From Acidobacteriota bacterium (lineage in GTDB: Bacteria > Acidobacteriota > Terriglobia > UBA7540), in assembly GCA_021780055.1 (NCBI GenBank), contig JAJXZM010000170.1, positions 1-8,895 of the forward strand: 8,895 nt of DNA. Reading direction: 5' to 3'. The position numbers and the translations under genes are program-made. Shown here piece after piece: positions 1 to 6,663 of the stretch (the stretch's first letter is position 1; every line of letters starts with the position of its first letter). The notes under the pieces are model-generated. The model saw nothing but the letters and a program-made list of their open reading frames with translations. It did not search any database and was not told where the DNA came from.

Positions 1-2
1 CC

Positions 3-746
3 TGGTTTATTTCCACAGTTCTGCTGACTTCATTGGGAGTCTATATGTGGCCGCACAATTTCGGCGCCAGCTTCACCGCCAAGAGCGCCGATACCTTGCG
101 GCGAAACGCGGTAGTGATGCCGCTCTACACGCTGCTGCTGCCCCTGATCTTCTTCGCGGGTTTTGCGGCACTCCTGGTTGTCCCCGGGCTTAAGGATGGC
201 GATCTTTCATTACTGACCGTGGTGCAGAAAACATTCCCGCCCTGGTTTCTGGGAGTGGTGGGCGGAGCAGGAGCGCTGACGGCCATGGTGCCTTCCGCCA
301 TTCTGATTCTGACCGCCTCCACACTGTTCGCGAAGAACTTCTTCCGGCCCCTTCTTGCACCATCGATGAGCGATGACGCCGTCGCAAAACTGGCCAAAGT
401 GGCGTCCGTAGTGTTGATGGCGGTCGCCCTTCTTTTCGCGCTCTCGGGCGCCCGCACCATTGTCGCGCTACTTTTGCTCGGGTATGCAGGGGTAACGCAG
501 TTCTTCCCCGGCGTTGTTCTGGGACTCTACTGGAGCCGCGCCAGCAGGTCCGGAGTTTTCTGCGGGCTGGTTGTGGGAATTGCAACGGTCACATTTCTCA
601 CCTTGAGCGGAAGAGATCCCATCATGGGGTTGAACGCGGGGTTTGTAGCCCTCATGCTTAACTTTATTCTGGCGATCACCATCAGTCTCATGACCGGGAC
701 CAATCAAACCGAGTTCACAGAAAGCGGCACGCCTGGCAACGCTTAG
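3..746 (+). CDS. Sodium:solute symporter, MctP/monocarboxylate-permease type (5' truncated)
   Basis: Integral membrane protein that would use a sodium or proton gradient to import a small solute, probably a monocarboxylate. The reading frame is open through the left edge, so the true start lies outside the window; 247 C-terminal residues remain, about half of a usual SSS transporter of 480-550 residues. Visible are the MWPH motif with a following S-F-T-A-K-S stretch and an L-R-R-N segment (residues 15-35 of this fragment), a pattern I associate with MctP-like permeases. About six hydrophobic segments follow, near residues 39-60, 75-100, 120-140, 143-166, 172-190 and 198-221. The segment G-A-L-T-A-M-V-P-S at about residues 88-96 sits where SSS proteins carry their sodium-site helix. 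The tail is short and polar. Family assignment is firm; the substrate is inferred. The frame ends at TAG 744-746 with a small hairpin directly after. Confidence 0.85.
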   Translation, partial: WFISTVLLTSLGVYMWPHNFGASFTAKSADTLRRNAVVMPLYTLLLPLIFFAGFAALLVVPGLKDGDLSLLTVVQKTFPPWFLGVVGGAGALTAMVPSAILILTASTLFAKNFFRPLLAPSMSDDAVAKLAKVASVVLMAVALLFALSGARTIVALLLLGYAGVTQFFPGVVLGLYWSRASRSGVFCGLVVGIATVTFLTLSGRDPIMGLNAGFVALMLNFILAITISLMTGTNQTEFTESGTPGNA

Positions 747-759
747 CTGCCAAAGCAGC
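746..759 (+). terminator. Stop-proximal hairpin, weak terminator candidate
   Basis: GCTGC, loop CAAA, GCAGC forms a perfect 5-bp stem starting on the last base of the symporter stop codon. No T-run follows, so it is not a canonical intrinsic terminator. It could protect the 3' end of the mRNA or act with Rho. Confidence 0.3.
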
Positions 760-805
760 GGTCAGTCGCCAAGGCCCGCGAGTGCAAGAAGCTGGAGGAG
801 TCTAA

Positions 806-880
806 ATGATCGCCGCCATGATAGCAGGCAATAACCTCCTCGATCGCAGGCAATCAGGAGTGCGAAATCCGCGAACGTAG
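806..880 (+). CDS. Possible 24-aa small ORF with a strong ribosome binding site
   Basis: An ATG at 806 follows GGAGGAG with a 5-base spacer, a much better Shine-Dalgarno than expected for a random ORF. The frame runs 24 codons to TAG 878-880, starting M-I-A-A-M-I-A-G-N-N-L-L and ending in an Arg-rich tail (D-R-R-Q-S-G-V-R-N-P-R-T). The first 12 residues are mostly hydrophobic, the rest basic. I do not recognise it and assign no function. It lies 60 bp after the symporter and points towards the tRNA gene on the other strand. It could be chance; only conservation or ribosome profiling could tell. Confidence 0.2.
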   Translation: MIAAMIAGNNLLDRRQSGVRNPRT

Positions 881-929
881 TGCAATTGAACTACACTTAA
901 AACTCGTTGTCTGTAAGTTATTGAAAAGA

Positions 930-1004
<75 letters not shown>

Positions 1005-1038
1005 TTGCAGCTGCGGAAAAACTCCCTGACAAAAGAGC

Positions 1039-1044
1039 AGTATA
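1039..1044 (-). promoter_or_regulatory. Possible -10 element for tRNA-Gly
   Basis: TATACT on the minus strand, 34 bp before the mature tRNA 5' end, matches five of six bases of the TATAAT consensus. It would give a leader of roughly 28 nt for RNase P removal. No convincing -35 box lies at 16-18 bp; a CTGACA occurs about 30 bp upstream, which is too far. Low confidence. Confidence 0.3.
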
Positions 1045-1135
1045 TCATGAAGCCCCGCGGCCTCACTCTTGAATTGTCAGAGGATTGCGAACACACTTCC
1101 GCCCGGCCTCAGGCTAAAAAACAATGACCCAATGG

Positions 1136-2554
1136 CTACACTTCCTCGCGCACCACAAAGGGCTCGCGGTAGTGTCCGCGAAGGATGCGGTTCGCTTCTT
1201 CGTCGCCGATCACTTCCTGCTTCACGGGGTCAAAGTTCAGGGTGCGGCCCAGCCGGTAAGAAGCGTTTGCCAGATGGACCAATGTGCAGGAGATGTGTCC
1301 CTCTTCAATCGGAGCATTCAGGTTTTCTTTCTTACGGCTCCGCACGCAATCGATAAAATTGCCCCAATTGTTTCCGCCGCGGATGGCGCTTGGCCCGGGC
1401 TCATGCGCCGGTCCGAGCCATGATCTGTAAGAGGCAGAACCTTCGTTGTCTGAAGCCGTATAACCTTTGGAGCCGTAGAAGATGTTGCCGACAGTGTTGA
1501 AAGGACCATGCGGCCGTCGAGGCTCTTTTCTTGGCGGACCAATAAAGCCTGGGATCTCAATGCCAAACCCGGGCGTGCCTATCGAGGCCTCGTGGTTAGT
1601 CCACCAGTGCCGCACTTCGAATTCCAGTATCTTGTGCGTCCCGTCCGGCATCTCGAATTCGAAAACAGTGTTCAGCGTGTTGGGAGTCTGCTGGTCGTCG
1701 TGGAACATGAAATGTCCGCCGATGGCCGACACTTTGTTCGGAAAGCCCACGCCCAGCCCCCATCGGGCAACGTCCATCTGGTGAATACCCTGGTTGCCGA
1801 TATCACCGTTTCCGTAATTCCAGAACCAGTGCCAGTTGTAATGGAAGTGGTTGAGGGTGAAGTCATGCAGCGGCGCCGGGCCTGTCCACAGGTCATAGTG
1901 GACGCCTGCAGGCACAGGTTCCACGGGCGTATGCCCGATGGTGTCGCGGTGGTTGAAACAGAGGCCGCGCGCCAGGTAGACTTCGCCAATCAGCCCGTCG
2001 CGAAGTTGCCGGACCTCTTCGATGATCGCTCCATCCGACCGGGAATTGGTCCCATGCTGGACAATCCGGTTGTACTTTTCGGCGGCCTTCACAAGCTGGT
2101 GGCCGTCCCACCAGTTGTGTGAGCACGGTTTTTCCACGTAAACGTCCTTGCCGGCCTGGCAGCCCCAGATGGCAAGCAGAGAGTGCCAGTGGTTGGGCGT
2201 GGCAATGGAAATGGCGTCGATGGATTTGTCTTCCATCAACTTCCGCGCATCGATATAAGTCTTTGGCCGAGGCAGCGCCATCTTGTCCATGTCCGACAGG
2301 CGGCCGGCAATAATATTTTCATCCACGTCGCAGACCGCCGCGACTTCGGCATTTTCCAATTGCGAGTATTCTTCAACGTGCGTGAACCCCTGGCCGCGAA
2401 TACCGCAAACGCCAACTCGCACCCGGTCATTGGCCCCGAAAACTCTGTCCGGCCGTGTAATAAACGTTATCCCGGCCGGGATGGCGACCCCTGCGGCCGC
2501 TTTGGCCCCCGTACTAACCGAGTTCTTCTGTTCCTCTTTCTCTGTACCGCTCAT
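1136..2554 (-). CDS. Gfo/Idh/MocA family NAD(P)-dependent oxidoreductase with degenerate Tat-like leader
   Basis: 472-residue oxidoreductase of the glucose-fructose oxidoreductase/inositol dehydrogenase/MocA family, which oxidises or reduces sugars, polyols or related ring compounds using NAD(P). The Rossmann domain shows G-I-R-G-Q-G (51-56) and the acidic strand end C-D-V-D-E (75-79). The family E-K-P motif is at 141-143. The C-terminal domain carries the segment G-D-I-G-N-Q-G-I-H-Q-M-D (250-261), with H258 and D261 at the usual catalytic-site positions of this branch. Residues 12-40 (A/G-rich, ending R-P-D-R-V-F-G-A-N-D-R-V) resemble the Tat leaders of periplasmic relatives, but the twin arginines are absent (E-E-Q-K-N-S-V at 7-13). 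The start is well fixed: a GGGGAGG Shine-Dalgarno precedes ATG 2554, and an in-frame TGA lies nine codons upstream. The substrate is unknown. It follows the ThDP enzyme by 103 bp but has its own promoter candidate. Confidence 0.9.
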   Translation of the reverse strand: MSGTEKEEQKNSVSTGAKAAAGVAIPAGITFITRPDRVFGANDRVRVGVCGIRGQGFTHVEEYSQLENAEVAAVCDVDENIIAGRLSDMDKMALPRPKTYIDARKLMEDKSIDAISIATPNHWHSLLAIWGCQAGKDVYVEKPCSHNWWDGHQLVKAAEKYNRIVQHGTNSRSDGAIIEEVRQLRDGLIGEVYLARGLCFNHRDTIGHTPVEPVPAGVHYDLWTGPAPLHDFTLNHFHYNWHWFWNYGNGDIGNQGIHQMDVARWGLGVGFPNKVSAIGGHFMFHDDQQTPNTLNTVFEFEMPDGTHKILEFEVRHWWTNHEASIGTPGFGIEIPGFIGPPRKEPRRPHGPFNTVGNIFYGSKGYTASDNEGSASYRSWLGPAHEPGPSAIRGGNNWGNFIDCVRSRKKENLNAPIEEGHISCTLVHLANASYRLGRTLNFDPVKQEVIGDEEANRILRGHYREPFVVREEV

Positions 2555-2599
2555 AACACCTCCCCAAATCAGCTTGTGTGCTCAGCGTCAGGTTCCGCG

Positions 2600-2627
2600 A
2601 TTATACAGCAGGCCGGCGGCGCGGCAA
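2600..2627 (-). promoter_or_regulatory. Sigma-70-like promoter candidate for the oxidoreductase gene
   Basis: On the minus strand a perfect TATAAT lies at 2605-2600 and TTGCCG (four of six to TTGACA) at 2627-2622, with a 16-bp spacer. Transcription would start near 2593, giving a leader of about 40 nt that includes the GGGGAGG ribosome site. It lies within the 103-bp gap after the ThDP enzyme stop codon, so the oxidoreductase could be transcribed independently of its upstream neighbour. Confidence 0.5.
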
Positions 2628-2657
2628 GGCCCATGTTTAAGGATTTTGGAAGCCTCT

Positions 2658-4565
2658 CTATTTCGCTTTCGAATCGGGCGGCAAATCCATGTGCTCATAC
2701 CAGACGGATTCAGCACCAGGACCGGAGCGCGCCGTCGCCACTTCAATAAGGTAAGGCTTGCCTTCACGTGTGGCGCTCTTTCCGCGATCAAGCGCTGGCT
2801 TGAGTTGTGAGGGATCATCGACTTTCTCTCCGTCCACGCCCTGGCTCTTGCCCAACGCAACAAAATCAATGTCGGGCTCGCCCAGGTATGTCGCGGCGTA
2901 ATGCCCCCGGGCCGCCATCCTGCCCTTGTAGCCGTGGTAAACCAGCCGCACAGTCTGGTAATTGCGGTTGTTTGCAACCACGGTCAGCACAGGAATGTTG
3001 TAACGTGCCTGCGTCCAGAACCCGGCGGCGCTGTACATGACCGCGCCATCGCCGATAAAACACACAACCTGGCGGTCCGGCAGTCCCAGCTTCACACCCG
3101 TTGCCGCGCCCACGCCCCATCCCAGGCTGGCTCCCGCCGTGCCGAAAAACATCTGTTCGTTATCGCGAAAGCCAAAGGCGAAGGGCCTGTACGGAGCGGT
3201 GGTGTTTTCGCAGACCAGAACAGCGTTGGCATCCAACGATTCCGCCAGAACCTGCGATAATTCATCCGGATGGATCGGCGACTGGCCAAAATTCTTCTGC
3301 GCCGTTGCTCGTGCGCGCTCCCCCGCTTCTGCCGCAAACGCCGAAACCTCCGCCGAACGTTCGGCTGCGATTCTCTTGCGGCGATCAGGCGAAAGAATGC
3401 TTGTTACCGCCTCCAGAATTTCCACCAGCGATTCCTTAATGTTGCCCACCAATGCCAAGTCCGTTGGATAGTTGCGACCCATCGCGGAAGTATCCATCCC
3501 GATTCGCACAATGAGCGCTCCTGCGGGCACGTCGGTTGCCTGCAGAGCTGCCCGGTCGCCAAAATCCCTGCACCCAATGCAAACCACCAAATCGACACCG
3601 CGCTTTATCCACTCTGAGTCCGCGCGATAGTTGCCAAGGTAATGCGGATGGCGGACCGGGAAGCTGTGGTACGCGCGAAACGGGGAATCCAAGGCCAGCC
3701 CTTTCGCAACCATCTCGGCCTGCGCCGTAACCTGGTCCGCGACCGGCAAGCCCAACAGTTCTGAAAGCTTTAGAAGTTCCGCCTGTGCTCCCGCTTTCCA
3801 GACGTCGTCCCCGATCACCAGCAGCGGGCGCCTGGATTTCACGAGCATCCGGGCTGCTGCCTCCACGGATGCCTTTGCAGGACGAGTGCGGCCCATCAGC
3901 AGAAAGCGTTCGGCAGGTAGCACGGTCGCCCGGATTTTCCTGCTTTCAAGCGCCATGTCCTTCATCGCCAGATAGACCGGCCCACGGGGCTCGGTCATTG
4001 CTTCTTTGAACGCCCGCCGAACCATCAGGGGAAGCATACCCGGCTCTCTAACCTCCCAGCACATCTTGGTGAACGGGCGCACAATCTCTTTTTGACTGAA
4101 CCCGGGCGGCGCCGCCAGCACAACCTCGTCACCGCCGGTCTCGCTGTCCAGCATCCCTGCCGTCACAACCAGCGCGGAGCCGTCCCAGTGCGCGTTGTAC
4201 AGTTGGCCCATCATCTGCGCCGATCCCACCACCGCGTGCACGTTAACAAAAGCCGGCTTGCCCGTTGCCTTGTTGTAACCATCGGCCATGGCCACCACAA
4301 GCCCCTCGTGAAGACCCAGAATCACGTGCATTTCCGGAGCGTCCGTCAGGGCGTCAAACAAACCTGACTCAAAGGACCCGGGGTTGGCAAAGACATACTG
4401 CACCCCTGCCGCCCTGGCTTGGGCCACAACGAGTTCGCCTCCGGTTCCCTCAATTGTCCAGGTGAAATCCTCCGGGCTCAAAGTCAAGCCTTCCGCCGGC
4501 GGATCAGTTTCAGGTTCGCGCTGTGAGATTTCAGGCCCAGAGTTACGGGTGGTTAGATCCTTCAT
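2658..4565 (-). CDS. Thiamine-diphosphate-dependent enzyme, benzoylformate decarboxylase/acetolactate synthase-like
   Basis: 635-residue ThDP enzyme with the usual three-domain order: N-terminal PYR domain, central domain, C-terminal PP domain. Members decarboxylate 2-keto acids or join the resulting carbanion to another carbonyl. Visible are N-P-G-S (61-64), the ThDP-activating glutamate in L-H-E (E87), N-V-H (H110), and the cofactor phosphate/Mg motif G-D-G (505-507) closed by N-N (532-533). Spacing and local wording (F-P-V-R-H-P, Y-N-I-P, P-Y-L-I-E-V) recall benzoylformate decarboxylase. From memory of that family, the second active-site histidine of the central domain seems not to be kept (C-I-G-C-R-D-F-G-D-R near 329-337), so the reaction may differ. 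A polar, probably disordered tail of about 40 residues leads the protein. I chose ATG 4565: AAGGAGG lies 10 bases before it and inside the longer frame that begins at GTG 4592. Substrate unknown. Confidence 0.85.
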   Translation of the reverse strand: MKDLTTRNSGPEISQREPETDPPAEGLTLSPEDFTWTIEGTGGELVVAQARAAGVQYVFANPGSFESGLFDALTDAPEMHVILGLHEGLVVAMADGYNKATGKPAFVNVHAVVGSAQMMGQLYNAHWDGSALVVTAGMLDSETGGDEVVLAAPPGFSQKEIVRPFTKMCWEVREPGMLPLMVRRAFKEAMTEPRGPVYLAMKDMALESRKIRATVLPAERFLLMGRTRPAKASVEAAARMLVKSRRPLLVIGDDVWKAGAQAELLKLSELLGLPVADQVTAQAEMVAKGLALDSPFRAYHSFPVRHPHYLGNYRADSEWIKRGVDLVVCIGCRDFGDRAALQATDVPAGALIVRIGMDTSAMGRNYPTDLALVGNIKESLVEILEAVTSILSPDRRKRIAAERSAEVSAFAAEAGERARATAQKNFGQSPIHPDELSQVLAESLDANAVLVCENTTAPYRPFAFGFRDNEQMFFGTAGASLGWGVGAATGVKLGLPDRQVVCFIGDGAVMYSAAGFWTQARYNIPVLTVVANNRNYQTVRLVYHGYKGRMAARGHYAATYLGEPDIDFVALGKSQGVDGEKVDDPSQLKPALDRGKSATREGKPYLIEVATARSGPGAESVWYEHMDLPPDSKAK

Positions 4566-4575
4566 CGCGCACACG

Positions 4576-4582
4576 CCTCCTT
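4576..4582 (-). promoter_or_regulatory. Ribosome binding site fixing the ThDP enzyme start
   Basis: AAGGAGG on the minus strand, 10 bases before ATG 4565. Because it lies inside the longer frame from GTG 4592, which has no ribosome site of its own, it argues for the shorter 635-residue protein. Confidence 0.7.
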
Positions 4583-4632
4583 CTTCCCGCACAAGGCTGA
4601 ATCAACGCTTCGGTTAAGCAGAAGATATCACA

Positions 4633-4646
4633 CCCTGAGGACAGGG
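4633..4646 (-). other. Small inverted repeat in the ThDP enzyme leader
   Basis: CCCTG, 4-base loop, CAGGG: a perfect 5-bp stem about 70 bp upstream of the ThDP enzyme start. It could be an operator half-site pair or a leader hairpin. Just downstream on the minus strand sits TGATATCTT, an extended -10-like sequence lacking a good -35. No T-run follows the stem, so it is not a terminator. Confidence 0.25.
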
Positions 4647-4813
4647 GAGCTTCTTTCGGTGAAAATCGCACCAGCAGCTTGTATTGAGGAGCGTGGAATT
4701 AAAAGGCAGGAAAGGACTGTCACGCCGGACGAGTGAAATCCCCATTTTTCCCGGAATTTACCACCCCTGAAACTTGTTGCCCTCCGGAGGCCACGCCCGG
4801 CATGACAGGTTCG

Positions 4814-4842
4814 CTTCGCATGTGCCAGCGACCACGGCGAAG
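4814..4842 (-). terminator. Hairpin just after the ABM-like gene, weak terminator candidate
   Basis: CTTCGC (4814-4819) and GCGAAG (4837-4842) form a 6-bp stem, extended inside by GTG/CAC across a small internal loop. It begins 5 bases after the stop codon of the ABM-like gene on the minus strand. No T-run follows, so classic intrinsic termination is doubtful; it may be an mRNA 3'-end hairpin. Confidence 0.3.
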
Positions 4843-4847
4843 AAGCT

Positions 4848-5168
4848 CTATGCAGCTTTCCTTACGGAAACTTTTTCGAAGGTTGAATTGGTTATTTCAT
4901 AGGTCCGAAGTTCCGGCTTCCCTTCCGTGTACTTCTCCAGGGCTTTAAACACGTCAGCGGAGCCCTGGCGGTTATAGGTCTCGGCGTGTTCCTTGTTGTC
5001 CCACATGCTGATGCCAATGGCTTCTCTGCCATCGGTTGAGACCAGCACAATTTCCCCCGTGAATCCGGCAAACTTCTTCAGCGCCGGGATGGTCTCGTTG
5101 TCGATGGCCTTCACAAAACCCGGACGGCCATCAGCCTTCAGATGCATTCGGACATGTCTTGCAAACAT
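4848..5168 (-). CDS. Small ABM-fold (antibiotic biosynthesis monooxygenase-like) protein
   Basis: 106-residue cytoplasmic protein resembling the dimeric alpha/beta-barrel ABM/Dabb superfamily, whose members are small cofactor-free oxygenases, haem-degrading proteins, or binding proteins of unknown role. The pattern fits a ferredoxin-like beta-alpha-beta-beta-alpha-beta order: strand at 2-10 (F-A-R-H-V-R-M-H-L), helix at about 14-34, strands at 38-44 and 49-56 (the latter ending S-M-W-D-N), helix at about 58-82, and a final strand at 86-94 (L-R-T-Y-E-I). The S-M-W-D followed by a helix with H-A-E-T-Y is typical of ABM proteins. No signal peptide is visible. The frame could extend to 5345, but AAGGAGG at 5177-5183, 8 bases before ATG 5168, and the point where the fold begins both support this start. 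Family is moderately sure; activity cannot be stated. Confidence 0.65.
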   Translation of the reverse strand: MFARHVRMHLKADGRPGFVKAIDNETIPALKKFAGFTGEIVLVSTDGREAIGISMWDNKEHAETYNRQGSADVFKALEKYTEGKPELRTYEITNSTFEKVSVRKAA

Positions 5169-5176
5169 AGGATCGT

Positions 5177-5183
5177 CCTCCTT
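5177..5183 (-). promoter_or_regulatory. Ribosome binding site fixing the ABM-like protein start
   Basis: AAGGAGG on the minus strand with an ideal 8-base spacer to ATG 5168. It rules against the 59 extra residues of the longer open frame, which do not resemble the family. Confidence 0.75.
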
Positions 5184-5270
5184 CACTCGAGACAGGATTT
5201 GACCTTTCATCCACAATGAACCAAACGCGTCCGTATGACTATGCCCATGATCACAATACAATGTGACAGC

Positions 5271-5299
5271 GGCCCGCGAAGCCGCGCCCGCAGCGGGCC
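5271..5299. repeat. GC-rich inverted repeat in the divergent intergenic region
   Basis: GGCCCGC (5271-5277) and GCGGGCC (5293-5299) are a perfect 7-bp inverted repeat around a 15-base spacer. The spacer itself holds GCCC (5286-5289), which can pair with GGGC (5295-5298), so two mutually exclusive hairpins are possible. It lies between the divergently transcribed ABM-like gene and cysteine desulfurase gene. It could be a regulator site, a leader hairpin, or a bidirectional barrier. No T-run on either side. Confidence 0.45.
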
Positions 5300-5357
5300 T
5301 GACGTCAATCGGCAATCCCTTGTGCCGCAAGCATTTGGGCATCACGGTTGGGCCCGT

Positions 5358-5387
5358 TTGACTTCACCGGCTGCGGTGGGCTACTCT
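5358..5387 (+). promoter_or_regulatory. Possible promoter for the cysteine desulfurase-mnmA pair
   Basis: TTGACT (5358-5363, five of six to the -35 consensus) is followed after 18 bp by TACTCT (5382-5387, a weak -10). A start near 5394 would leave about 43 nt of leader. The -35 is good but the -10 is poor, so this is tentative. Confidence 0.3.
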
Positions 5388-5436
5388 CATAACGATCATT
5401 CTTTCCGCCATTTATGCGGCGTTTTGGGGTCCCAGC

Positions 5437-6627
5437 ATGCGAAGAGTTTACCTGGACAACAATGCAACCACTGCTGTCGCTCCCGAAGTGTTTGAGGCGA
5501 TGAAGCCCTACCTTCAGGACGACTATGGCAACGCATCGTCCATCCACTGGTACGGGCAGCGCGCCAAGGCCGCCATCGAACAGAGCCGTGAGCAGCTTGC
5601 GCGCCTGCTGAATGCGCGCCCCAGCGAGATTGCGTTTACCAGCGGCGGCACCGAGTCCGACAACCTGTCGCTGTTCGGCATTGTGCAGGCCTCCAAACTT
5701 GAAAAGAAGCACGTCATTACGACTTCGATTGAGCACTCCGCCGTCCTGCACACAGCGAGGGAACTTGGAAAACGCGGCGTGCGCGTCACTTACGTTCCCG
5801 TCCGATCGAGTGGCGTAGTCGATCCCGCTGAAGTGGAAAAGGCCATCGGTCCTGACACCGTGCTCATTTCCGTGATGCACGCCAACAACGAGTTGGGAAC
5901 CATCCAGCCGCTCGAGGAAATCGGCCGCATCGCGCGCGAGCACGACGTCTATTTCCACACGGACGCAGTGCAGTCGGTGGGCAAGATCTCCGTGGACGTT
6001 GAAAGCCTGGGTGTCGATCTCCTTTCGCTTTCCGCGCACAAGCTGCACGGCCCCAAGGGAGTAGGCGCCCTCTACGTTCGCAAGGGGACCATCCTGCGGC
6101 CGCTGATGTACGGCGGCCACCATGAGCGCGACCGGCGGCCCGGCACAGAAAACGTTCCCGGGATTGTGGGCCTTGGCAAAGCCGCCGAAATTGCGGGGGA
6201 GCATCTGGCAGAAAGAATGCACAGCGTCGGCGCCTTGCGCGACCGGCTGGAAGAGCAAATACTTTCAAGCGTTCCTTATGCGGCGGTTTCGGGCGACAAA
6301 TTGCGCCGGCTGCCCACGACCACCAACATCCGGTTCGATTACATCGAGGGCGAAGGTTTTGTGATCGCCATGGATTTGAAAGGCGTGGCGTGTTCCACTG
6401 GGGCCGCATGCTCATCGGGCTCTGTCGAACCTTCGCATGTGCTCACGGCCATCGGCTGCAGCTTCGAGCAGGCGCGATCGAGTATTCGCTTCAGCCTGGG
6501 CCGCTTCACAACGCCCGAGGACATCGATTACACGCTGGAAGTGCTGCCCGGCGTTGTGGAACAACTTCGCTCACTTTCTCCGCATTACAAAAAGAATGCC
6601 GTCAGCACCCAGGCCTCAAGGGCATAG
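5437..6627 (+). CDS. nifS: Cysteine desulfurase (NifS/IscS family, class V aminotransferase fold)
   Basis: 396-residue PLP enzyme that converts L-cysteine to alanine and leaves a persulfide on its active-site cysteine for transfer to acceptors. All key residues are present: N-terminal Y-L-D-N-N-A-T-T (5-12), G-G-T-E-S-D-N (70-76), H100 that stacks on PLP in E-H-S, A-N-N-E (149-152), D176 in H-T-D-A-V-Q, the PLP lysine K202 in S-A-H-K-L-H-G-P-K-G, R-P-G-T-E-N (234-239), and the persulfide cysteine C325 in A-C-S-S-G-S followed by E-P-S-H-V-L. An extra cysteine, C319, lies six residues before it. Length is normal. ATG 5437 begins at the family N-terminus; the ribosome site (GGGG) is weak. mnmA starts 36 bp after the stop, so this is probably a desulfurase serving tRNA thiolation, as with YrvO-MnmA in Bacillus. 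No iscU, iscA or iscR is present in the window, so a wider role in Fe-S assembly cannot be judged. Confidence 0.95.
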   Translation: MRRVYLDNNATTAVAPEVFEAMKPYLQDDYGNASSIHWYGQRAKAAIEQSREQLARLLNARPSEIAFTSGGTESDNLSLFGIVQASKLEKKHVITTSIEHSAVLHTARELGKRGVRVTYVPVRSSGVVDPAEVEKAIGPDTVLISVMHANNELGTIQPLEEIGRIAREHDVYFHTDAVQSVGKISVDVESLGVDLLSLSAHKLHGPKGVGALYVRKGTILRPLMYGGHHERDRRPGTENVPGIVGLGKAAEIAGEHLAERMHSVGALRDRLEEQILSSVPYAAVSGDKLRRLPTTTNIRFDYIEGEGFVIAMDLKGVACSTGAACSSGSVEPSHVLTAIGCSFEQARSSIRFSLGRFTTPEDIDYTLEVLPGVVEQLRSLSPHYKKNAVSTQASRA

Positions 6628-6663
6628 GCGAAGGCGTTGGCTGAACGCTGAGTTTTGATTCCC

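Noticed and set aside
822..855. Short direct repeat GCAGGCAAT, two copies
   Set aside because: Only 9 bases, two copies, no further repeats or mobile-element context.
4566..4592. GTG start giving a 644-residue ThDP enzyme
   Set aside because: No ribosome site before GTG 4592; the AAGGAGG inside this stretch serves ATG 4565.
4593..4847. Thiamine-pyrophosphate riboswitch before the ThDP enzyme
   Set aside because: I looked for the conserved CUGAGA and ACCUGAUC-type elements on the minus strand and did not find them; only a small CCCTG/CAGGG stem and a CCTCCGGAGG palindrome (4781-4790) are present.
5169..5345. N-terminal extension of the ABM-like protein
   Set aside because: The extra 59 residues do not resemble the fold, while AAGGAGG at 5177-5183 correctly serves ATG 5168.
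5305..6258. 317-codon open frame antisense to the cysteine desulfurase
   Set aside because: It lies opposite a fully conserved enzyme in GC-rich sequence, shows no family resemblance and no ribosome site; a codon-bias shadow.
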